Assembly: GCA_031410915.1 (NCBI GenBank) | Contig: JANNZY010000197.1 | Span: 1 to 24,752, forward strand | Length of the DNA: 24,752 nucleotides | Reading direction: 5' to 3' | Source of the DNA: WLMZ01 sp031410915 | GTDB taxonomy: Bacteria; Actinomycetota; Acidimicrobiia; Acidimicrobiales; Ilumatobacteraceae | Shown: piece after piece, positions 1-7,156 of the stretch | Numbering within the stretch: position 1 is the stretch's first letter | Layout of the letters: the number at the start of each line of letters is the position of its first letter | Translations under genes and position numbers: made by a program | The notes under the pieces: generated by a model | What the model saw: only the letters and a program-made list of their open reading frames with translations | Database searches by the model: none | What the model was told of the DNA's origin: nothing

Positions 1-348
<348 letters not shown>

Positions 349-416
349 ATTGAACAAATTCGCTCGTGCTTGCTCTGGAGTCCTCGAGGTCGCGACGCGA
401 CCAGTTGACAAAAGAT

Positions 417-532
<116 letters not shown>

Positions 533-542
533 TTTATCGAAT

Positions 543-580
543 GAACACCCCCAGCTCCGGCTGGGGGTGTTCGTCTTTTT
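543..580 (+). terminator. rRNA operon intrinsic terminator
   Basis: A perfect 13-bp GC-rich stem (543-555 with 560-572) encloses the tetraloop TCCG and is followed by GTCTTTTT (573-580). It is the clearest Rho-independent terminator in the window and closes the rRNA operon. Confidence 0.93.
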
Positions 581-614
581 CCGGCCCTCGGAGCACTCGG
601 CCGACCCCTCGCCG

Positions 615-620
615 TAGGCT
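615..620 (+). promoter_or_regulatory. -10-like hexamer, probable leaderless start of the TPR gene
   Basis: TAGGCT lies 8 nt before the ATG at 629, and no Shine-Dalgarno is visible between them. This spacing would put the transcription start at or next to the start codon. No convincing -35 box is seen. It is one of eight similar arrangements in this window. Confidence 0.5.
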
Positions 621-628
621 TGTCGACC

Positions 629-1972
629 ATGCCATTCAGCCCGCAACGCCGTTCTCGACCATCGCCGTCTGGCCGTGGTTCCGACGCCGGCTCGTCCGGT
701 CGGTCGTCATCACCGCGACCCGGTCCGAACGACGCCGGCCGTCGCGGTGAGGCAGGCGCAGGCGAGCCGCGCGGTGCCGCTCGATCGCGCCCGGCCGCCG
801 ACGGACGTGGTGCCCCGGGACGTCCCGGTCGAAACGATGGTGGGAGTCGCTGGGGCGGCGCGAACCGGTCCGGCGACGGACGAGGTCGCGACGACGATCG
901 TTCGGCTGACGGCGCTCGCGGTGCGCCGCGCCGCGCTGCGCCGCGTGGCGTGGGTGGGGCGGGCGACGGTGATGCAGGCGCTCGTACCGGTCCACGCGCG
1001 GACGGTACGTGGTCCGGGCGCGGGCGGGCAGCCAATGCCGCTCGCCCGGGCCCGGGTGGCGCGCGTCCTGTCCGGCGCGCCAAGACCACTGCCGAGCAGC
1101 GTTCCGCCGAGGTCAAGCTGCGCCGCCCACCTCGTGACGAGATGGAACCGGTCGACGGCCCGAGCGCGAAGACCGGAGACCGGCCGGACCGCTGGATTCC
1201 TGAGAAGTGGCAGGACGAAGGTCCTTTGCGAGAGGCCGCGTCCAAGGCGACCGAGCGCGCGCGGCGCGGCGCGCCCGACAACGCCGACGACACAGTCATT
1301 TCCCCAGCCGGGCGCGATCGTCGCGGCGGCAATCCTGAGTACCTCGACCCGACGTGGGTGGAAGAGGTCAAGCGTGAGTCCGATGCCCGCACGTCAGCGC
1401 GCTACATGGAACGACTCGCCGCAGCAAGTGAAGCGCTCGAGCGTGATCGCTACCGCGATGCTTTGCGGATGGTGTCGTCGGTGCTCAAGAACCTGCCCAA
1501 CGTCGGGGCCGCGCACGAAGTGGCGGGAATCGCCAACTACCGCCTCGGCGAGTGGCGCAAGGCCGCGACCGAGATGGAACTGGCCCGGTCGCTGCATCCC
1601 ACTCCCGAGCAACTGCCGGTGTTGGCCGATTGTTACCGTGCGTTGCGCCGGTATCGCGAGGTCGACCAACTGTGGGCGGAGATCCGCGAGGCGTCACCCT
1701 CGCCCGAGGTCATGGCCGAGGGACGCATCGTCGCCGCCGGGGCGCTGGCCGACCAGGGCGACATCGACGGCGCGCTGCGCGTCATGTTGCGTGTCTCCGA
1801 TGCGCCCAAGCGAGTCCGCGAGTATCACCTCAAGCAGTGGTACGTCATCGCCGATCTGTACGACCGGTCCGGCGATGTGACTCGCGCCCGCAACTTCTTC
1901 AAGCGTGTGGCCGAGATCGATCCGAAGTACGCGGACGTCGGTGATCGCCTGGCCACTCTCGGCCGCCGCTGA
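629..1972 (+). CDS. TPR protein with long disordered basic N-terminus
   Basis: Protein of 447 aa from the ATG at 629; an in-frame TTG at 620 would add three residues but lies on the -10-like box. Residues 1-150 are low-complexity and rich in R, G, P, A, D and S with scattered RG and GR pairs, so almost certainly disordered. Residues 150-240 are charged linker. From about residue 245 to the end there are tetratricopeptide-like helical pairs with A-x-x-Y and A-L-x-x-A patterns, for example around YRDALRM and ANYRLGEW. The C-terminal part and its place upstream of the HAD-IIA/tlyA/ppnK/recN block match the position of Rv1691 in M. tuberculosis, recalled and not searched. TPR domains mediate protein-protein contacts; no enzymatic function can be inferred. 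The first part of the gene is extremely GC-rich, producing long shadow frames on both strands. Confidence 0.85.
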   Translation: MPFSPQRRSRPSPSGRGSDAGSSGRSSSPRPGPNDAGRRGEAGAGEPRGAARSRPAADGRGAPGRPGRNDGGSRWGGANRSGDGRGRDDDRSADGARGAPRRAAPRGVGGAGDGDAGARTGPRADGTWSGRGRAANAARPGPGGARPVRRAKTTAEQRSAEVKLRRPPRDEMEPVDGPSAKTGDRPDRWIPEKWQDEGPLREAASKATERARRGAPDNADDTVISPAGRDRRGGNPEYLDPTWVEEVKRESDARTSARYMERLAAASEALERDRYRDALRMVSSVLKNLPNVGAAHEVAGIANYRLGEWRKAATEMELARSLHPTPEQLPVLADCYRALRRYREVDQLWAEIREASPSPEVMAEGRIVAAGALADQGDIDGALRVMLRVSDAPKRVREYHLKQWYVIADLYDRSGDVTRARNFFKRVAEIDPKYADVGDRLATLGRR

Positions 1973-1992
1973 CCGCTGTCACACCCCCTCGC

Positions 1993-1998
1993 TAGGAT
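1993..1998 (+). promoter_or_regulatory. -10-like hexamer upstream of the SSB-like gene
   Basis: TAGGAT lies 80 nt before the ATG at 2079 and just after the TPR stop codon. It would give a 5' leader of about 70 nt containing a hairpin (2039-2056) and a good ribosome binding site. It resembles the other -10-like boxes in the window. No -35 was recognised. Confidence 0.35.
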
Positions 1999-2038
1999 CC
2001 TCGACGTCACCAACGTCGTCTTCCCCCGACCGATCGGT

Positions 2039-2056
2039 GCAGCCGATTTCGGCTGC
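2039..2056 (+). other. hairpin in the 5' leader of the SSB-like gene
   Basis: GCAGCCGA (2039-2046) is the exact reverse complement of TCGGCTGC (2049-2056), realistically a 7-bp stem with a 4-nt loop. It lies 11 nt before the GGAGGAAG ribosome binding site and has no T-run, so it is not a terminator. It could stabilise the leader or affect initiation. Confidence 0.45.
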
Positions 2057-2067
2057 CCACGTGCTGT

Positions 2068-2075
2068 GGAGGAAG
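2068..2075 (+). promoter_or_regulatory. ribosome binding site of the SSB-like gene
   Basis: GGAGGAAG lies 3 nt before the ATG at 2079, with the GGAGG core 6 nt from it. It decides this ATG as the start over the longer open frame that extends back into the TPR gene. Confidence 0.8.
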
Positions 2076-2078
2076 ACC

Positions 2079-2462
2079 ATGAACATCGTCGTACTGAGTG
2101 GGCACCTGTCGAGCGATCCCGTCGTTCGCGTGTTGGCATCGGGTTCGGAGCTGATGACGCTCGAGCTGACCACCCGGGTAGAGGGAGCCGCGATCAGCGT
2201 TCCTCTGGTCTGGTTCGACCCGCCGGCGCGCGTCGCTGTGGCGTCGGGCGACGAGGTGCGGGCTGTCGGCACCGTGCGGCGCCGCTTCTATCGGGCAGGT
2301 GGTGCCACACAGAGCCGGACAGAGGTGGTCGTGGCCCATCTCGGCAAGGCCGGCGACAAGCGCTCCAGCGCAGCCCAGCGCCGGTGGTTGGACAACGCCC
2401 TGGCAGACACGGGTGAGCCCGCCCTGGGGCGTAACCGGGCGGACCAGCTACGCTCGTCCTGA
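2079..2462 (+). CDS. SSB-like OB-fold protein, short form
   Basis: Protein of 127 aa. The N-terminus MNIVVLSGHLSSDPVVR is typical of the first strand of single-stranded-DNA-binding proteins. It continues with strand patterns for an OB fold (TLELTTR, then SVPLVWF, then GDEVRAVGTVRRRFY and TEVVVAHL) over residues 1-93. The C-terminal 30 residues are basic or neutral and end in QLRSS, so the acidic DDDIPF-type tail that recruits partner proteins in canonical SSB is missing. It is therefore more likely an accessory SSB paralogue than the main replicative SSB. It has its own leader with a strong ribosome binding site. The downstream aldolase starts 49 nt later. The exact nucleic-acid ligand cannot be told from sequence. 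Confidence 0.75.
   Translation: MNIVVLSGHLSSDPVVRVLASGSELMTLELTTRVEGAAISVPLVWFDPPARVAVASGDEVRAVGTVRRRFYRAGGATQSRTEVVVAHLGKAGDKRSSAAQRRWLDNALADTGEPALGRNRADQLRSS
2449..2454 (+). promoter_or_regulatory. -10-like hexamer upstream of the aldolase gene
   Basis: TACGCT lies inside the last codons of the SSB-like gene, 57 nt before the GTG at 2512. A transcript from here would have a leader of about 50 nt with an AGGAG ribosome binding site. The same hexamer occurs before the phasin/H1-like gene at 5880. No -35 was recognised. Confidence 0.35.
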
Positions 2463-2497
2463 GCCGTGGCCATGGGGGCGACGTGCGTCGAATCCAC

Positions 2498-2502
2498 AGG
2501 AG
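2498..2502 (+). promoter_or_regulatory. ribosome binding site of the aldolase gene
   Basis: AGGAG lies 9 nt before the GTG start at 2512 and supports GTG as the start codon. Confidence 0.7.
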
Positions 2503-2511
2503 ACCTGAACC

Positions 2512-3564
2512 GTGGACCTGCAAGCCCTGCTCGGCGAAGAATCCGAATCGCTGCTGAACCACACCTGTGGCGGTATCGCCAAGGACCAGATCCACCTGCC
2601 CGGGCCGGACTTCATCGATCGCGTGCTCACCCACTCCGATCGCTCACCACAGGTCTTGCGCAACCTCGGCTCGCTCTACAACCACGGCCGCCTGTCAGGC
2701 ACCGGTTACATCTCGATCCTGCCGGTGGACCAGGGCATCGAGCACTCTGCCGCGGCATCGTTCGCGCCCAATCCGATCTACATGGATCCAGCCAGGATCG
2801 TCGAGCTCGCCATCGAGGGGGGCTGCAACGCCGTTGCCACCACCTACGGCGTGCTTGGGGTGGTCAGCCGTACGTACGCGCACCGCATCCCCATGATCGT
2901 GAAGATCAACCACAACGAGCTGCTCACCTACCCGAACAAGTTCGACCAAGTGATGTTCGGCTCGGTGAAGCAGGCCTACGACCTCGGTGCCGCGGGCATC
3001 GGTGCCACGATCTACTTCGGCTCGGACGAATCCACGCGTCAGCTGGTCGAGGTATCGAATGCGTTCCGCGAGGCTCACGAGCTGGGCATGTTCACGGTGT
3101 TGTGGTGCTACATCCGCAACAGCGCGTTCAAGCAGGACGGAATCGACTACTCGTTGTCGGCTGACCTGACCGGACAGGCCAACCACCTCGGTGTCACGAT
3201 CGAGGCGGACATCATCAAGCAGAAGCTGCCCGAGAACAATGGCGGCTACAACGTGCTGTCCAACTATGGCAAGACCAGCAAACTCGTCTACGAGCAGCTC
3301 ACCACCGACCACCCGATTGACCTCGCCCGCTGGCAGGTGGCCAACTGCTACATGGGCCGCATCGGCCTGATCAACAGCGGCGGCGAGAGCAAGGGTGCGG
3401 GCGACCTGGCCGCAGCAGTGAAGACAGCGGTCGTCAACAAGCGGGCCGGTGGTCAGGGGCTGATCTCGGGTCGCAAGGCGTTCCAGCGCCCGATGACCGA
3501 GGGTGTCGAACTGCTCAATGCGATCCAGGACGTCTACCTCGACGCGTCGATCACTGTCGCCTGA
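2512..3564 (+). CDS. fbaB: class I fructose-bisphosphate aldolase (FbaB/DhnA type)
   Basis: Protein of 350 aa that reversibly cleaves fructose 1,6-bisphosphate to glyceraldehyde 3-phosphate and dihydroxyacetone phosphate in central carbon metabolism, using a Schiff-base lysine and no metal. The sequence fits the DhnA/FbaB TIM-barrel family: LPVDQGIEH at 70-78, IVKINHNELL at 129-138, GATIYFGS at 164-171 and EADIIKQK at 231-238. K236 in the last motif is at the position of the Schiff-base lysine in this family. Length matches E. coli FbaB. Start is GTG with AGGAG upstream. The gene ends 4 nt from the convergent DUF1015 gene with no obvious terminator between them. Close relatives include other DhnA-type aldolases, but the motifs and length make the FbaB assignment firm. 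Confidence 0.93.
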   Translation: MDLQALLGEESESLLNHTCGGIAKDQIHLPGPDFIDRVLTHSDRSPQVLRNLGSLYNHGRLSGTGYISILPVDQGIEHSAAASFAPNPIYMDPARIVELAIEGGCNAVATTYGVLGVVSRTYAHRIPMIVKINHNELLTYPNKFDQVMFGSVKQAYDLGAAGIGATIYFGSDESTRQLVEVSNAFREAHELGMFTVLWCYIRNSAFKQDGIDYSLSADLTGQANHLGVTIEADIIKQKLPENNGGYNVLSNYGKTSKLVYEQLTTDHPIDLARWQVANCYMGRIGLINSGGESKGAGDLAAAVKTAVVNKRAGGQGLISGRKAFQRPMTEGVELLNAIQDVYLDASITVA

Positions 3565-3568
3565 ATGC

Positions 3569-4768
3569 TCAGCCGTCCCCGAGCGGACGGATCACGAGGC
3601 CGGTGCGCAGCTTCGGTGTGAAGAACGTGCTCTTCGGCGGCATCAGCAGGCCCTCGTCGGCGGTGCGACGGATCTCGGCAATGCTCACGGGACGCAACAG
3701 AACACCTGCTGCAGCGCGCCCAGCGGCCACCGCTTCGACGATGTTAGCCATGCCGTGCTGGTAGCTCAACTCGGCTGCCGGTAGTTCGCGAAGCGCGTGC
3801 TCGAGGCGCGCGCTGTCCAGGTCGCGCACACCGTCGAATGCGTCGGCGAGCGGCGTCAGGAAGGTGCCCGACCCATCCGGTGCCACCAAGCACAGCGCGC
3901 CTCGTTCGACGACGATGCGCGCATGCGCTGCTCCGACACTGCCGGCCGGGATCATGGCGAACGAATGCTCCAGCACGCCCATCAGCGCGTCGAACGTCAC
4001 CCCGTTGATCAACCGGTGGATCGCCGCGACGCTGAGTTGTTCGGCGACGAGCTCGCCGACGTAGGTCATCGTCAGCTCCGCCGTCGTCTCGTTCGAACCG
4101 CACGCAGCCCGTCGCCGATCGCGGTAGGTGCGGCTGATCGCATAACGATGGTGCCCGTCGGCGATCACGACCGGGTCGGCACCGACCGCAGCAGCAATGG
4201 CGGCGACACGACCCGGCTCATCGACACGCTCCACGACGTGTGTCACGCCGGTCTCGTCGACACACGAGCCAAGCGCCTCGCCCGGATCGCGCAAGAGAGT
4301 GGTCAGCCCTGCGGCGAGCGACAGTCCCCACACCGGCGACAGATTGGCCTCGGTTGCAATGGTCAGGTCCAGCCGGTCGGTCTTGGCCTTGGGCGTGGTC
4401 TGCTCGTGCGGGAGGACGCCGCCGGCACCCTCGTCGACCACCTCGAGCGCGCCGATCACGCCGACGGTATGGCGCGGCGAACCGGATTCGTCGACGAACG
4501 ACATGCGATAGAGCGTGAACGACGGGCGGTCGTCGCTGATGAGCACCCCGGATGCAACCCACTCCCGCAGGCGGGCAGCGGCGAGCTCATAACGGTGCGG
4601 GCCGTCGACGTCACGAGGTACGTCGATGGCGACGATGTTGTGCGGGTCACGAGCCAGCAGCGCGTCGACGTCTCGTTCCGAGATCACGTCGTACGGTGGC
4701 GCGCTGACCCGATCGAGTGATTCGGAGGGCGAGTAGCGCAGCGCGGGAAACGGTTCGAAACGGGGCAC
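3569..4768 (-). CDS. DUF1015 family protein
   Basis: Protein of 399 aa read on the minus strand from a GTG at 4768. The frame stays open far upstream, but homology-like sequence begins at VPRFEPFPALRY and the divergent HAD gene starts 58 nt away, so this start is preferred. Family landmarks are APPYDVIS near residue 27, HEQTTPKAK in the middle and the hallmark IADGHHRY, followed by a long alpha/beta C-terminal region; length is usual for DUF1015. The conserved HHR and PPYDV motifs suggest a binding or catalytic site, but the function of the family is not established. It converges with the aldolase gene (4-nt gap). It is probably expressed from a promoter in the 57-nt divergent region shared with the HAD-IIA gene. 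Confidence 0.88.
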   Translation of the reverse strand: MPRFEPFPALRYSPSESLDRVSAPPYDVISERDVDALLARDPHNIVAIDVPRDVDGPHRYELAAARLREWVASGVLISDDRPSFTLYRMSFVDESGSPRHTVGVIGALEVVDEGAGGVLPHEQTTPKAKTDRLDLTIATEANLSPVWGLSLAAGLTTLLRDPGEALGSCVDETGVTHVVERVDEPGRVAAIAAAVGADPVVIADGHHRYAISRTYRDRRRAACGSNETTAELTMTYVGELVAEQLSVAAIHRLINGVTFDALMGVLEHSFAMIPAGSVGAAHARIVVERGALCLVAPDGSGTFLTPLADAFDGVRDLDSARLEHALRELPAAELSYQHGMANIVEAVAAGRAAAGVLLRPVSIAEIRRTADEGLLMPPKSTFFTPKLRTGLVIRPLGDG

Positions 4769-4774
4769 GCCCCC

Positions 4775-4780
4775 AGGTTG
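4775..4780 (-). promoter_or_regulatory. -10-like hexamer for the DUF1015 gene
   Basis: On the minus strand this reads CAACCT and ends 6 nt before the GTG at 4768. It matches the spacing of the other leaderless candidates, though the first base is C and not T. It lies in the divergent DUF1015/HAD promoter region. Confidence 0.35.
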
Positions 4781-4811
4781 CCACCTCCGCTGCGCGACGC
4801 GGAAACGATGC

Positions 4812-4817
4812 CAGACT
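4812..4817 (+). promoter_or_regulatory. -10-like hexamer for the HAD-IIA gene
   Basis: CAGACT lies 8 nt before the ATG at 4826 with no Shine-Dalgarno between, the same spacing as at 615-620. The first base deviates from the TA consensus. Confidence 0.38.
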
Positions 4818-4825
4818 GAGCGGCC

Positions 4826-5620
4826 ATGACCGACCACCCCACCCCCGACGCAGAACAACCGTTCCCGGTGCTGTGCGATCTCGACGGCGTGGTCTGGTTG
4901 TCGCGCCAGCCGATCGCCGGATCGGTCGACGCGATCGGCCGGATGCGTGCAGCCGGCCACCGCGTGCTGTTCGTGACGAACAACTCGGCACCGTTGTTGG
5001 CCGAACATGTCGGCACCTTGGAGCGGTTGGGCATCCCGGCCGAGGGCGACGTGTTGTCGTCGTCGATGGCCGCAGCGCTGCTCGTCGAGTCCGGCCAGCG
5101 GGTGATGGTCTGCGGCGGTCCTGGCATCGCCGAAGCGATCACCGATCGTGGGGCGATCGTGGCCGACGCTGGTCCCTACGACGTCGTGCTCGTCGGCTTC
5201 CACCGCAACTTCGATTACGAGGTGATGAACCGCTCGTCCGCAGCGGTGCGTGCCGGTGCCCGGCTGATCGCGACCAACGACGATGCGACCTACCCGACAC
5301 CGGACGGATTGATCCCCGGCGGCGGTGCGATCCTGGCCGGTATCGCCACCGCCAGCGGCGTCGTGCCCGAGGTGGCCGGTAAGCCATACGCGCCGATGGC
5401 GCGTCTCGTTCGCGCGATCACCGGAGTCGACGATCTGTCGTCGGCGGTGATGATCGGCGACCGTCCCGACACCGACGGCTTGTTCGCGGCGACGCTCGGG
5501 TGCCGCTACGCGCACGTCTGGTCGGGCGTGACCCCCGCCGGCACCGCAGTCGAACCACACCCGGCAATGGAGGCCGCCAACCTGGCCGCCATCGCCGACC
5601 TGCTCCTCCACCCCACCTGA
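4826..5620 (+). CDS. HAD-IIA phosphatase (NagD / glycerol-phosphate phosphatase-like)
   Basis: Protein of 264 aa in the HAD superfamily, subfamily IIA. Motif I is DLDGVVW with nucleophile D18 and acid/base D20. Motif II is FVTNNSA near residue 50. GKPYAPM supplies the motif III lysine and IGDRPDTD the motif IV acids. A cap domain lies between motifs II and III, as expected. Characterised relatives act on small phosphomonoesters such as glycerol phosphate, phosphoglycolate or p-nitrophenyl phosphate. The mycobacterial gene in the same position, Rv1692, is a glycerol-3-phosphate phosphatase by my recollection. The substrate here is inferred only from that context. It is divergent from the DUF1015 gene, and a 271-nt gene-free stretch follows. 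Confidence 0.88.
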   Translation: MTDHPTPDAEQPFPVLCDLDGVVWLSRQPIAGSVDAIGRMRAAGHRVLFVTNNSAPLLAEHVGTLERLGIPAEGDVLSSSMAAALLVESGQRVMVCGGPGIAEAITDRGAIVADAGPYDVVLVGFHRNFDYEVMNRSSAAVRAGARLIATNDDATYPTPDGLIPGGGAILAGIATASGVVPEVAGKPYAPMARLVRAITGVDDLSSAVMIGDRPDTDGLFAATLGCRYAHVWSGVTPAGTAVEPHPAMEAANLAAIADLLLHPT

Positions 5621-5727
5621 CCCGCCCACGTGCGATCCCCGTCGCCACAGACCCCCCACCCGCCGCCGAATCGTGATGCTGAGCGCACGCCCTGACCACG
5701 CGGGCGCGAACTCTGGTTCGGAGCACG

Positions 5728-5804
5728 ACGCTCGGCCGCGCGTGGGTGGGACGTGGCTTGGGGCGCAACGCTCGGCCGCGCATGGGTGAAATGTGGCTGG
5801 GGCG
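5728..5804 (+). repeat. two-copy imperfect tandem repeat, 40-nt period
   Basis: The copy at 5728-5765 and the copy at 5768-5804 both begin ACGCTCGGCCGCGC and continue with TGGGTG, then GTGGCT and GGGGCG, with scattered substitutions and a 1-nt length difference. It lies wholly in the intergenic region upstream of the phasin/H1-like gene. Confidence 0.75.
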
Positions 5805-5839
5805 GTGCGGGTGGTGGTGGTGGGGGCCGGTGGACACAA

Positions 5840-5871
5840 GGGTGTCGGGTGGCACGGGCGGGGGACGGGGG
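5840..5871 (+). other. potential G-quadruplex motif
   Basis: Five runs of at least three G on the plus strand (5840-5842, 5847-5849, 5856-5858, 5860-5864, 5867-5871) are separated by loops of 4, 6, 1 and 2 nt, satisfying the usual G3+ N1-7 pattern. The motif ends 8 nt before the -10-like box at 5880, so it covers where a -35 element would lie. Confidence 0.5.
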
Positions 5872-5879
5872 TTGGCGAC

Positions 5880-5885
5880 TACGCT
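5880..5885 (+). promoter_or_regulatory. -10-like hexamer for the phasin/H1-like gene
   Basis: TACGCT lies 6 nt before the ATG at 5892, with no Shine-Dalgarno, consistent with a leaderless transcript. Confidence 0.52.
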
Positions 5886-5891
5886 CTGTAG

Positions 5892-6377
5892 ATGGCACAG
5901 AACGTGATTCGCAAATTGATCGACTCGGGCATGCACTTCACTGGCGACTCACAGGCCAAGGCCGAGAAGCTGGTGCGGGACCTCGTCAAGATGGGCGAGG
6001 TGCGGCGCAAGGACGCCGAGCAGACCGTGCAGGCGTTGATCGCTCGCGGCAAGCAGACCAGCGACCACGTGCTGTCGTTGGTGCAGACCGAGGTGTCCAA
6101 GCAGCTCGGCCGGTTCACCGACCGCGTCGACGACATCGAGGATCGCCTCGAAGACATCGCCGATCGTCTCGGCGTGAAGGCCAAGGCGACCCCTTCGGCG
6201 ACGACCGCCCATGCGCCGGCCAAGAAGGCACCCGCCAAGAAGGCCGCGGTGAAGAAGGCTGCAGTGAAGAAGGCCGCCGGCAGTGGGGCCGCCGCCGTGA
6301 AGAAGGTGGCAGCCAAGAAGGCTCCGGCCAAGAAGGCCGCAGTCAAGAAGGCTGCATCCAACACGACCGCCGGCTGA
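5892..6377 (+). CDS. phasin-like coiled-coil protein with histone H1-like tail
   Basis: Protein of 161 aa in two clear parts. Residues 1-95 form an amphipathic helical, coiled-coil-like region resembling PHA-granule-associated phasin-like proteins; residues 76-93 show a heptad-like RVDDIEDRLEDIADRL stretch. Residues 109-155 are a lysine/alanine tail built from AKKA and VKKA pentamers, as in bacterial histone H1-like proteins and the tails of HupB-type nucleoid proteins. The tail suggests DNA or polyphosphate binding and the N-terminus oligomerisation; neither is proven. It lies between the HAD-IIA gene and tlyA. It has its own promoter-like box and is followed by tlyA after 14 nt, so the two are probably co-transcribed. 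Codon repetition in the tail makes it prone to expansion or contraction. Confidence 0.85.
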   Translation: MAQNVIRKLIDSGMHFTGDSQAKAEKLVRDLVKMGEVRRKDAEQTVQALIARGKQTSDHVLSLVQTEVSKQLGRFTDRVDDIEDRLEDIADRLGVKAKATPSATTAHAPAKKAPAKKAAVKKAAVKKAAGSGAAAVKKVAAKKAPAKKAAVKKAASNTTAG

Positions 6378-6391
6378 GCACGGACTGATCG

Positions 6392-7156
6392 TTGGGGCGC
6401 CGTCAACGGCTCGACGCCGAGCTCGTCCGACGCAGACTCGTCGTCAGTCGGACGCAAGCGGCCGAACTCATCGAGAGCGGGCGGGTGCTCGTCAACGGTG
6501 CTGTCGCCGACAAGTCGTCGCGCCAAGTCGATCCCGGCGACGCCGTCGTCATCGAGGGCCCGCCGGCGCGGTTCGTGTCGAGGGGAGGCGACAAGCTCAG
6601 TGCCGCACTGGACGCGTTCGGGTTGGACCCGACCGGATGGCGGGCGCTCGATGCCGGCGCGTCGACCGGTGGCTTCACCGACTGTCTCCTCCAGCGCGGT
6701 GCCGCGCAGGTCGTCGCGTTGGACGTCGGCCACGGCCAGCTGCATCCACGCATCCGTGGCGATCGACGGGTGACGGTCATCGAGCGGTTCAACATCCGCG
6801 ACGTCGCACCGGACGCGATCGGCGGGCCGGTGGACGCGGTCGTCGCCGATCTTTCGTTCATCTCGCTGAATCGCGTCATCGTTGCGCTCACGTTGGTCTG
6901 CCACAGCGCGGCGCCGATGGTGCTGCTCGTCAAACCGCAGTTCGAGGCAGGTCGCCAGGAGGTGGCAAAGGCTCGTGGCATCATCACCGATCCCGCCGTC
7001 CACGAGCGGGTACGGTCGGAGGTTAGCGAGGCACTGGTCGCCGCCGGCTGCGTCGTGCGCGGTTGGGTCGATTCACCGATCACCGGTGCCGACGGCAACC
7101 GCGAGTTCCTCGTCCATGCCAGCGCGCCGAGCCGTGAGAAGGGCCTTTCATCGTGA
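6392..7156 (+). CDS. tlyA: TlyA: 16S/23S rRNA 2'-O-methyltransferase
   Basis: Protein of 254 aa. TlyA methylates the 2'-O of cytidines in 16S and 23S rRNA; its loss gives capreomycin resistance in mycobacteria. An S4 RNA-binding domain spans residues 5-65 (RLDAELVRR, then ESGRVLVNG). The FtsJ-like methyltransferase domain follows, with the SAM-binding motif DAGASTGGFTD at 87-97. The K-D-K-E tetrad is visible as K68 (RGGDK), D153 (VADLSF), K181 (LVKPQFE) and E238 (NREF), matching the mycobacterial residues as I recall them. The start is TTG at 6392, chosen because the family N-terminus RLDAEL begins a few residues later and no ATG or GTG fits. Its stop overlaps the NAD kinase GTG by 4 nt. Confidence 0.93.
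   Translation: MGRRQRLDAELVRRRLVVSRTQAAELIESGRVLVNGAVADKSSRQVDPGDAVVIEGPPARFVSRGGDKLSAALDAFGLDPTGWRALDAGASTGGFTDCLLQRGAAQVVALDVGHGQLHPRIRGDRRVTVIERFNIRDVAPDAIGGPVDAVVADLSFISLNRVIVALTLVCHSAAPMVLLVKPQFEAGRQEVAKARGIITDPAVHERVRSEVSEALVAAGCVVRGWVDSPITGADGNREFLVHASAPSREKGLSS

Larger units (their letters stand above)
5621..5891 (+). other. gene-free region: tandem repeat, G-rich tract and promoter
   Basis: No convincing gene is seen in these 271 nt. The first part is C-rich on the plus strand and holds a small hairpin (5707-5720, 5-bp stem, no T-run). The middle holds a 40-nt-period imperfect tandem duplication (5728-5804). The last part is strongly G-rich (about 5800-5872) and runs into the promoter of the phasin/H1-like gene. 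Long frames here on the minus strand are proline and arginine rich and look like composition artefacts. Confidence 0.6.

Noticed and set aside
349..416. Possible tRNA in the 23S-5S spacer.
   Set aside because: The spacer is 68 nt, lacks the T-loop GTTCGA pattern and does not fold into a cloverleaf.
675..1880. 401-codon plus-strand frame overlapping the TPR gene.
   Set aside because: Arginine- and proline-rich with no recognisable fold. The TPR frame is supported by helical repeats and context.
5707..5720. Small hairpin after the HAD-IIA gene considered as a terminator.
   Set aside because: 5-bp stem, no T-run, and about 90 nt after the stop codon.
4769..5839. Upstream extension of the DUF1015 frame for a further 357 codons.
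   Set aside because: It runs antisense across the whole HAD-IIA gene. DUF1015-like sequence begins at 4768 next to a start codon and promoter-like box.
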